From positions 1-39,167 of the forward strand of contig NZ_MWIO01000060.1 in assembly GCF_004799035.1 (NCBI RefSeq): 39,167 bases of DNA, written 5' to 3'. Within the stretch, counting starts at the first letter, position 1. Each line of letters starts with the position of its first letter. The notes beneath the pieces are model-generated. The model did not search any database. It was given only the letters and a program-made list of their open reading frames with translations, and had not been told where the DNA came from. This DNA is from Rhodanobacter lindaniclasticus. GTDB taxonomy: Bacteria; Pseudomonadota; Gammaproteobacteria; Xanthomonadales; Rhodanobacteraceae. A program made the translations under genes and the position numbers. Below are positions 33,202 through 39,167 of the stretch, piece by piece.

Positions 33202-33204
33202 CGC

Positions 33205-34560
33205 TCAGCGCCGCCGCCGGCGCCACACGATGGCGCCGCCGATCAGCAGCAACAGCAGCGGCAGGCCGAACAGGAAGCCGAAACTCAGCACGTTCAACTC
33301 GCCCTGCGAGATTTCCAGCAGGCGGTCCGGCGCGCCGCGCGGCGGCACGTCGACCAGCTTGTCGTCGCCCAGCAACCAGTTGAACACGCGCTCGCCCAGC
33401 GCGCGGTTGCCGCCGTTGCCGAGGTAGGTGTTGGAGAGGAAATCGCCATCGCCGATCACCACCGCACGCTGCTCGCTCTTGTCCGGGCTGGGCGACAACC
33501 GGCTCAGCGCGAAGCCGAAATCCAGCGGGCCTTTCAGCTCGCCGGCATCGGCATCGAAGCGGATGTCGGAGCTTTTCGTGTTGTCGATCGGCTGGAACTC
33601 GGTCCAGCTCTGCGGGCTGGAACGCAGGAAGGCGTGCGTGGCCCAGCCCGTGCGCGCCACCTCGGCCAGCGCCGATACCTGCGGGAACAGCGTGGTGAGC
33701 TGGAAGCCGCGGGTGATCGCCTGCGGCGGGTAGCTGCCCAGCGCGAGCATGCGCGGGTCGTGCAGGCCCAGCGCCGAACCGGAGCCGTCCACCAGCACGC
33801 CCGGCAGCACGCGCACGCCCAGCGCGTCGGCCAGTGGTTTGAGGCCGAGCTCGTCGTTGGCCGGCTCGGTGAGCCACAGCAGGTTGCCGCCGGCCTGCAC
33901 GTAATCGACCAGCGCCTGTACCGCACCCGGCGCGAGCGGTACGGTGGGGCTGGCCAGCACCACCAGGTCGGTGTGCTCGGGCACCGCGTTGACCTGCGAG
34001 AAGTTGAGCGGCACCGCGCGCATGCCGCGGCTTTCCAGCTGCGCCATGAAGGTGCCCATGTCGGCATTCGCCTGGCCGTCGGCACGGCGCTCGTCGTCGC
34101 CGGTGACGAAGGCGACGATGCGGTCGTTGCCGCGCTGCAGGCGTTCCAGTGCATTGGTCAGGCTGCGCTCGGACAACTCGTCCAGGCGCTGCTCGTGGTT
34201 CTGGTAATGCAGGATCAGCGCGCCGTCGACGGTGATGCCCAGCTCGCGCATCTTCGCCGGATCCAGTTGCGGATCGACGAAGCGCAGGCTGATGTCGCGC
34301 TTCACCATCTGGTAGCGCTGCAGGAAGCCGGCAATGGTCTGGCGCAGGTCGCCCTGCGGGCTGGCGTAACTGACGATGTCCACCGGGCCGTCGAGTTTCG
34401 CCAGCACCGCGCGGCTTGCCGGCGACAGGCTGATGCGGCCGTTCGCGGTCCAGTCGGCAACATGGACGTGGCGCGTGCCGAGGTAGCCGAGGGCGGCGCA
34501 AGCCAGCAGCAAGAGCAGGGCGAACAACCAGCCGTCCAGACGTCTGAACATGTTGCGCAT
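33205..34560 (-). CDS. GldG-like ABC auxiliary protein
   Basis: A 451-residue membrane protein. One helix lies near the N-terminus (about 9-29) and one at the C-terminus ([22 protein letters not shown]) before a basic tail (RRRRR). Between them are two GldG/IFT52-type domains in the periplasm. Its ATG overlaps the permease stop by one base (TGATG). In Flavobacteria GldG belongs to the gliding GldAFG system; in gammaproteobacteria the same set is usually called an ABC exporter of unknown substrate, and gliding should not be assumed. Confidence 0.87.
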   Translation of the reverse strand: MRNMFRRLDGWLFALLLLLACAALGYLGTRHVHVADWTANGRISLSPASRAVLAKLDGPVDIVSYASPQGDLRQTIAGFLQRYQMVKRDISLRFVDPQLDPAKMRELGITVDGALILHYQNHEQRLDELSERSLTNALERLQRGNDRIVAFVTGDDERRADGQANADMGTFMAQLESRGMRAVPLNFSQVNAVPEHTDLVVLASPTVPLAPGAVQALVDYVQAGGNLLWLTEPANDELGLKPLADALGVRVLPGVLVDGSGSALGLHDPRMLALGSYPPQAITRGFQLTTLFPQVSALAEVARTGWATHAFLRSSPQSWTEFQPIDNTKSSDIRFDADAGELKGPLDFGFALSRLSPSPDKSEQRAVVIGDGDFLSNTYLGNGGNRALGERVFNWLLGDDKLVDVPPRGAPDRLLEISQGELNVLSFGFLFGLPLLLLLIGGAIVWRRRRR

Positions 34561-35315
34561 CAGCCGCGCTCCCGCTCGGTGGACAGGTGGCGCGTGGCCA
34601 GCGCCAGCGAGAGGCCGATCAGCAGCGCGAACCACAGCAGGTCGGCGCTGGAAACCAGCCCGCGCAGCAGCGGTTGCACGTGCGCGCTCATCGCCAGCCA
34701 GTTGATCGCGCCGCCATCGATGCCGGCCATCTGCGCACCCAGGTTCACGCTCCACAGCGCCAGGCCAAGGATCAGCGCCGCGGCCGCGGCGATCGCCGGG
34801 TGGCTGGAGAAGCTGGAGCAGGCCAGGCCCAGCGCGGCCAGCGCGGCCAGCATCAGGGCCAGGCCAAGGGCGGCGGCGGCGAGCTTGCCCCCGTCCAGGT
34901 CGGTGGCATGCGCGAGCGCCAGCGGCATCGCCAGCGTCAGCGCCAGCCACAGCGTCAGCCAGCCGAGCAGGGCGAGGTACTTGCCCAGCACGATGCGCGA
35001 CGCCGGCACGCCGGCGGCGAACAGCAGCGGCAAGGTGCCGTTGCGGCGATCACCGGCAATCACCGACATGGTCAGCAGCGGCACCACCAGGAACGCCAGT
35101 TGCGCCAATTGCCCCAGCAGCGGCACCGCCACCAGGTCGGTGAAGCCCGGGCCGTCGGGCAGGGCGGCCCGCTGGATCTGGCCGGCGAGGAAACTGCCCA
35201 GCAGCACGGTGAAGTTCCAGCCCAGCCAGGCCAGGGTCAGCGCCGCCAGCACCCAGGCCAGCGGACGCACCCGCAGGCGACGCCATTCCAGGCGGGCGAC
35301 TGCCAGCATGCTCAT
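34560..35315 (-). CDS. ABC transporter permease, GldF type
   Basis: A 251-residue inner-membrane protein with six hydrophobic segments (ABC-2 type). The conserved block [31 protein letters not shown] marks the coupling region to the ATPase. The start overlaps the ATPase stop by four bases (ATGA), and the stop overlaps the GldG-like start, so the three products are made in step. Confidence 0.9.
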   Translation of the reverse strand: MSMLAVARLEWRRLRVRPLAWVLAALTLAWLGWNFTVLLGSFLAGQIQRAALPDGPGFTDLVAVPLLGQLAQLAFLVVPLLTMSVIAGDRRNGTLPLLFAAGVPASRIVLGKYLALLGWLTLWLALTLAMPLALAHATDLDGGKLAAAALGLALMLAALAALGLACSSFSSHPAIAAAAALILGLALWSVNLGAQMAGIDGGAINWLAMSAHVQPLLRGLVSSADLLWFALLIGLSLALATRHLSTERERG

Positions 35316-36070
35316 GCGGCTTGCGCCGGGCGGGGGGTCATCGCGATCTCGAAGAAGCGCCGTTCCAGCGCGGCGTGATCGCCGGCTTCGACCATGCCTT
35401 CGTGCTGCAGCGCGCCCTCATGCAGGATCGCCACGCGATCGCACACCGCGGTGACTTCGCTCAGCACGTGGGTGGACAGGATCACCGCCGTGCCGGCGGC
35501 GGCTTGTTCGCGGATGAGGCTGCGCAGCGCGGCCATCTGCACCGGGTCGAGCGCGTTCGCCGGCTCGTCCAGCACCAGCAGGGTAGGCCGGTGCACCAGC
35601 GCGCAGGCCAGCCCGAGCCGCTGGCGCTGGCCCTGCGACAGCACGCCGGCCAGTCGCCGCGCCAGCGGTTGCAGCTCCAGCCGCTCGACGATCGCGTTGC
35701 GCGCCGCGTGCAAGGCGGCGCCGCGCAGGCCGCGCAGGCGGGCGTGGGCGTCCAGGTGTTCGATCACGTTCAGCTCCGGCCACAGCGGCGCACGCTCGGG
35801 CAGCCAGCCGATCCCCGTGCGCGCGAGCTCCGGTCGCTCCAGAAAATCCTCGCCGTTCAGCTTGATGGCGCCGGTGTCGGGTCGCAGCGCCCCGGCGATC
35901 ATCGACAAGGTGGTCGACTTGCCGGCACCGTTGACGCCGAGCAGGCCCAACACCTGGCCGCGGAGCAGGCTCAGGCTGAGATCGCGCACGGCAACACGAC
36001 CGGCGCGGCGGCGGGCGACGTGGTCCAGCTGCAGGGCGAGCGGCGGGTCGGCGGGGATGATCGTGGTCAT
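35312..36070 (-). CDS. ABC transporter ATP-binding protein, GldA type
   Basis: A 252-residue ATPase that powers the adjacent permease. Walker A is GVNGAGKST (45-53), the signature is LSQGQRQRL, Walker B is LLVLDEPANALDP and the switch His is in ILSTHVLSE. It is the first gene of the five-gene unit ending in mutM. The promoter should lie in 36071-36258, shared with the divergent desaturase. Confidence 0.95.
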   Translation of the reverse strand: MTTIIPADPPLALQLDHVARRRAGRVAVRDLSLSLLRGQVLGLLGVNGAGKSTTLSMIAGALRPDTGAIKLNGEDFLERPELARTGIGWLPERAPLWPELNVIEHLDAHARLRGLRGAALHAARNAIVERLELQPLARRLAGVLSQGQRQRLGLACALVHRPTLLVLDEPANALDPVQMAALRSLIREQAAAGTAVILSTHVLSEVTAVCDRVAILHEGALQHEGMVEAGDHAALERRFFEIAMTPRPAQAA

Positions 36071-36258
36071 TGCCTGATTGTTACGGCGCCCCCATGGTTA
36101 GACAACAGGCGATCGCGAGCGATGCCAACCAACACCGGTTTCACTCCCGCCTCTTGACAGACTGTTATGCTCATGCATTGCCCATGCTGGCGGGTATGGG
36201 ATTTCACCCACTAGACTCCGCTCGTTTCCCGCCGTTCCTTCCCCATCCGGTAACTTCC

Positions 36259-37452
36259 ATGCTTGACGCGGTACTCGATTTTCTCAACCACGGCCTCGCC
36301 GACGCGAGCTGGGGCCAGATCGCCATCTACATGCTGGTGGTGACCCAGCTCACCATCTTCACGGTGACGCTGTATCTGCATCGCAGCCAGACGCACCGCG
36401 GCGTGGATTTCCATCCCGTGCTGGCGCACTTTTTCCGTTTCTGGGGTTGGCTCACCACCGGCATGGTCACCCGCGAATGGGTGGCGGTACATCGCAAGCA
36501 CCACGCCAAGGTGGAGACCGAGGAAGACCCGCACAGCCCGATGATCTACGGCATCAAGAAGGTGTTCTGGGACGGCGTGTCGCTGTACCGCGATGCCTGC
36601 GAGAACAAGCAGGACATGGTGCAGTACGGTCGCGGCACGCCGGACGACTGGGTCGAGCACAAGCTCTATGGCGCGCATCCCTATTGGGGCCCGACCCTGA
36701 TGCTGTTGATCAGCGTGGCGCTGTTCGGCGTGATCGGCGCGGCGCTGTGGGCGCTGCAGATGGTGTGGATCCCGTTCTGGGCCGCCGGCTTCGTCAACGG
36801 CATCGGCCACTGGGCCGGCTACCGCAATTTCGAGAGCGCCGATACCGCGCGCAACCTGATCCCGTGGGGTTTCTGGATCGGCGGCGAAGAGCTGCACAAC
36901 AATCACCACGCCTTCCCCAGCTCGGCCAAGTTCGCGCTGCGCAAGTGGGAGTTCGACATCGGCTGGGCGGCGATCTGCGGCCTGCGCGCCGTGGGCCTGG
37001 CCAAGGTGCTGCGCGTGGCGCCGTCGCTGGACGTGCGCCCGAACGTGCGCCTGCCCGATGCCGACACGCTCAAGGCGGTGCTCACCCATCGCTTCCAGGC
37101 GATGACCGACTACTACCGCGGCGTGATCGTGCCGACCCTGCGCGACGAGGCACAGCACGCGGGCGAGAGCATCAAGTCGATGCCCCGCCGCATGCGGCGG
37201 GCGCTCGCCGATGGTGGGCGCTGGCTGGACAACGAAGGCCGCGACCGCATGCAGGCCGTGCTGGCCAAGCGGCCCACGCTCAAGACCGTGGTCGAGTTCC
37301 GCAGCCGCCTGGCGGCGCTGATGGAACAGCGCGGTGCCGATCAGGCGCTGAAGGGTCTGCAGCAGTGGATCCACGAGGCCGAGGAAAGCGGCATCCGCGC
37401 GCTGCAGGAGTTCGCCCAGCGGCTCAAGGGCTATACGGTCGCCACGGCCTGA
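36259..37452 (+). CDS. Membrane fatty acid desaturase (delta-9 type)
   Basis: An integral membrane acyl-lipid/acyl-CoA desaturase of 397 residues that adds double bonds to fatty acids. The three His boxes are complete: HRSQTH (41-46), HRKHH (78-82) and HNNHH (213-217). The start at 36259 lies a few residues before the first membrane segment; an open frame further upstream overlaps the divergent ABC gene. After the enzyme core there is a C-terminal stretch of about 140 charged, helical residues of unknown role, also seen in proteobacterial DesA/DesB-like proteins. A TTGACA (36157-36162) lies upstream, but I see no matching -10 box. Confidence 0.92.
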   Translation: MLDAVLDFLNHGLADASWGQIAIYMLVVTQLTIFTVTLYLHRSQTHRGVDFHPVLAHFFRFWGWLTTGMVTREWVAVHRKHHAKVETEEDPHSPMIYGIKKVFWDGVSLYRDACENKQDMVQYGRGTPDDWVEHKLYGAHPYWGPTLMLLISVALFGVIGAALWALQMVWIPFWAAGFVNGIGHWAGYRNFESADTARNLIPWGFWIGGEELHNNHHAFPSSAKFALRKWEFDIGWAAICGLRAVGLAKVLRVAPSLDVRPNVRLPDADTLKAVLTHRFQAMTDYYRGVIVPTLRDEAQHAGESIKSMPRRMRRALADGGRWLDNEGRDRMQAVLAKRPTLKTVVEFRSRLAALMEQRGADQALKGLQQWIHEAEESGIRALQEFAQRLKGYTVATA

Positions 37453-37481
37453 GCGCCCGCGAGACATCATGTTCCGGCAAG

Positions 37482-37508
37482 GCCCGCCTGTTGGCGGGCT
37501 TTGTTTTT
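37482..37508 (+). terminator. Intrinsic terminator of the desaturase gene
   Basis: Stem GCCCGCC / GGCGGGC with loop TGTT, followed by TTTGTTTTT, starts 30 bases after the desaturase stop. Confidence 0.9.
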
Positions 37509-37534
37509 GAGGCGCAGGCGACGAGGGGGGATGC

Positions 37535-38647
37535 ATGGCTCTGCGCGTATTGCTGATCGGAGCCGGCGGCGTGTTCGGTTCGCGGATCGCCGCTGCGTTG
37601 GCGTATGACCCACGTTTCGCGCTGACCCTGGCCGGCCGGCATCCGGCCAGCTTGCAGCAGTTGCGCGAGCGCCTGGGCGATCCATCGATCGGCGTGGCGA
37701 CGCTCGATGTCGCCTCACCCGCCTTGCCTGCGGCGATGGCTTTGGCGCAACCGCAGCTGGTGATCCATGCGGCCGGCCCGTTCCAGCGGCAGGACTACCG
37801 GGTAGCCGAGGCCTGCCTGGCGTGCGGCAGTGATTATGTCGACCTGGCCGATGGCCGCGATTTCGTCGCCGGCATCGGCTGCCTCGGTGCGCGCGCGAAA
37901 ACTGCCGGCCGGCTGCTGGTCAGCGGCGCCTCGACGCTGCCGGCGTTGAGCAGTGCGGTGGTCGACGCGCTGCTGCCGCGCTTCGCCGTGCTGGAGAGCA
38001 TCGAGCACGCGATCAGCCCCGGCAACCGCACGCCGCGCGGCGACGCGACGGTGGCGGCGATCCTCGGCTACTGCGGCCGGCCGGTGCGGCTGTGGCGCGA
38101 TGCGCGCTGGCAACACGGGCATGGCTGGATGTCGACCCGGCGCCAGCGCTTTGCCTTCGGCGGGCGCTGGGTCGGCCTGTGCGACGTGCCGGACCTGGAG
38201 CTGTTCCCGGCACGTTATCGCGGCGTGCGTCAGGTGGTGTTTCGCGCCGGACTGGAGCTCAGGCGCCTGCACTTCGGCACCCTGGCCGCAGCCTGGCTGG
38301 TGCGGCTGGGTTTGCTCGGCGATCTGGCCCGGCACGCGCCGCGCCTGCGCCGGCTCAGCGAACGCTTCATCGACGCCGGCAGCGATGTGGGCGGGATGGT
38401 GGTGGAGCTGCGTGGTCGCGACCCGCAGGGCGAGGCGCTGCACCTGCGCTGGTCGCTCGATGCCGGTGCCGGCGACGGTCCGCAGATTCCCGCCACGCCC
38501 GCGGTGGTGCTGGCGCGCAAACTCGCCGATGGCGCGTTGCCGGCGCGCGGGGCGATGCCGTGCATGGGCTTGTTCACCCTGGACGAGGCCTTGTCGGCGC
38601 TGACCGGTTTCGCGATCGAGACCGGCGTGGAAGAGCTCACGGCATGA
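37535..38647 (+). CDS. Saccharopine dehydrogenase-like oxidoreductase
   Basis: A 370-residue protein with an N-terminal NAD(P)-binding fold (LLIGAGGVFGS, residues 6-16) of the saccharopine dehydrogenase NADP-binding family. It is not a lysine-pathway enzyme by length or context. Related proteins in these bacteria sit beside DUF4166 and DUF393 genes, as here. The start at 37535 has a GAGGGGGG ribosome site. Its 3' end overlaps the convergent DCC-family gene by 11 bases. Confidence 0.88.
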   Translation: MALRVLLIGAGGVFGSRIAAALAYDPRFALTLAGRHPASLQQLRERLGDPSIGVATLDVASPALPAAMALAQPQLVIHAAGPFQRQDYRVAEACLACGSDYVDLADGRDFVAGIGCLGARAKTAGRLLVSGASTLPALSSAVVDALLPRFAVLESIEHAISPGNRTPRGDATVAAILGYCGRPVRLWRDARWQHGHGWMSTRRQRFAFGGRWVGLCDVPDLELFPARYRGVRQVVFRAGLELRRLHFGTLAAAWLVRLGLLGDLARHAPRLRRLSERFIDAGSDVGGMVVELRGRDPQGEALHLRWSLDAGAGDGPQIPATPAVVLARKLADGALPARGAMPCMGLFTLDEALSALTGFAIETGVEELTA

Positions 38648-39053
38648 AACGCGCGCGCTGTTCCGGCGTGGGCACGAAGCATTGGCGGCTCTGTCCGAAA
38701 ATGCGGTAGCGATGCCGGGCGACGAAGCGGTAGGCCGGATCGCGCAACCCGCGCGGTACCAGCAGCATGGCGCGGCTCAGCCAGTGCCAACGGCGGCGGT
38801 CCAATCCACGCAACACGCGGGCGATCGCCTCGCTGTCGGTGTAACCGCGACCGTCTTCCACCAGCAGGAACGACAGCGGCGATTGCGGGTCCAGTCCGTG
38901 CGCCAGCAACAGCTTGCGTCCGCTGTCGGACTGCATCGCGGCGAAGTGGTAGTGCGCGGCATGGTCGTGCTTCAGCAGGAAGCGTACCCAGCGGCTGCAC
39001 AGCAGGCAGACACCGTCGAACACGATCACCGGTGGAGCGTGTTCATGCGTCAT
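38637..39053 (-). CDS. DCC-family thiol-disulfide oxidoreductase-like protein (DUF393)
   Basis: A 138-residue protein with the family motif DGVCLLC (Asp13, Cys16, Cys19), giving the DxxCxxC pattern of putative thiol-disulfide oxidoreductases. The middle holds LRGLDRRRWHWLSRAMLLVP, typical for the group. The function is not established. It begins inside the end of the upstream DUF4166 gene (11-base overlap), so the two are probably co-transcribed. Confidence 0.9.
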   Translation of the reverse strand: MTHEHAPPVIVFDGVCLLCSRWVRFLLKHDHAAHYHFAAMQSDSGRKLLLAHGLDPQSPLSFLLVEDGRGYTDSEAIARVLRGLDRRRWHWLSRAMLLVPRGLRDPAYRFVARHRYRIFGQSRQCFVPTPEQRARFMP

Positions 39054-39167
39054 CGGACAGCGGTTCCAGCCAGCCGTCGTAGGCGATCAGACGGCCCAGC
39101 AGCGGCAGTTGCACGTCGACGAGGAAGTGGTAGCGGCCATCGCGCATGCCGCTGCTGGGCCGTCTGA
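39043..39167 (-). CDS. DUF4166 protein, C-terminal end only
   Basis: The last 41 codons of a minus-strand gene that continues beyond the window. The residues RDGRYHFLVDVQLPLLG, then RLIAYDGWLEP and a stop at 39043-39045, match the C-terminus of DUF4166 domains. These domains often occur next to, or fused with, saccharopine dehydrogenase-like or short-chain dehydrogenase-like proteins, one of which is encoded at 37535. Confidence 0.7.
   Translation of the reverse strand, partial: RRPSSGMRDGRYHFLVDVQLPLLGRLIAYDGWLEPLSDDA

Noticed and set aside
36157..36180. Promoter for the desaturase around TTGACA
   Set aside because: TTGACA is present, but no acceptable -10 box lies at 16-18 bases; the TATGCT downstream is only six bases away.
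1..39167. CRISPR array, tRNA or rRNA genes, integrase or insertion sequence
   Set aside because: No regularly spaced short repeats, no tRNA-like cloverleaf and no transposase or integrase motifs were seen. The RHS duplication is the only sizeable repeat.

Overview
The base composition (GC-rich throughout, with strong G/C third positions) and the gene content point to a gammaproteobacterium of the Xanthomonadales/Lysobacterales, most likely the Rhodanobacteraceae (Rhodanobacter, Dyella or Luteibacter type). Supporting genes are a TonB receptor next to a secreted S9 peptidase, tandem S10 carboxypeptidases, a PlsB of nearly 900 residues, and REP-like and CTCTCCCC-type intergenic palindromes. This placement is inference; there is no rRNA or tRNA in the window.

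Region 1 (1-4150) is an accessory island. It holds a tandem array of very short, signal-peptide-bearing RHS proteins. Each has one RHS core, followed by an unrelated C-terminal toxin and an overlapping (ATGA) candidate immunity gene. Cassette A ends in a nuclease-like domain with a PD...ExK pattern, and its partner has no signal peptide. Cassette B ends in an HExxH (zincin-like) domain, and its partner has a signal peptide. Between them lies a frameshifted fibronectin type III remnant, apparently a scar of duplication. A possible third cassette is left as a toxin-tail-like fragment plus an intact exported small protein. The toxin and immunity parts are visibly richer in A+T than the rest of the window. 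This is the most unusual part of the window.

Region 2 (4330-10213, minus strand) encodes hydrolases: prolyl iminopeptidase, a Tat-exported AcpA-type phosphatase, and two tandem S10 carboxypeptidases. The last three are 15-16 bases apart and probably form an operon. Region 3 (10311-15475) has an Lrp/AsnC regulator divergent from an EamA transporter and cupin pair, a DUF2249/FmdE-like gene pair behind an FNR/Dnr-like site, ubiE, and an exported amidohydrolase.

Region 4 (15505-20499) has plsB, a class C acid phosphatase lipoprotein and an AI-2E/PerM family membrane protein. Region 5 (20798-28004) has a TonB-dependent receptor and an exported S9 peptidase (separated by a strong terminator), then the convergent rep helicase. 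Region 6 (28092-31645) has a halogenase-like flavoprotein, thymidine kinase, an unknown protein and an Frm2/CinD-type nitroreductase.

Region 7 (31862-36070, minus strand) is a tightly packed five-gene unit: ABC ATPase, permease, GldG-like protein, DUF4340 protein and mutM. Region 8 (36259 to the end) has a membrane fatty acid desaturase, a saccharopine-dehydrogenase-like protein, a DCC-family (DUF393) protein and the 3' end of a DUF4166 gene that runs off the window.
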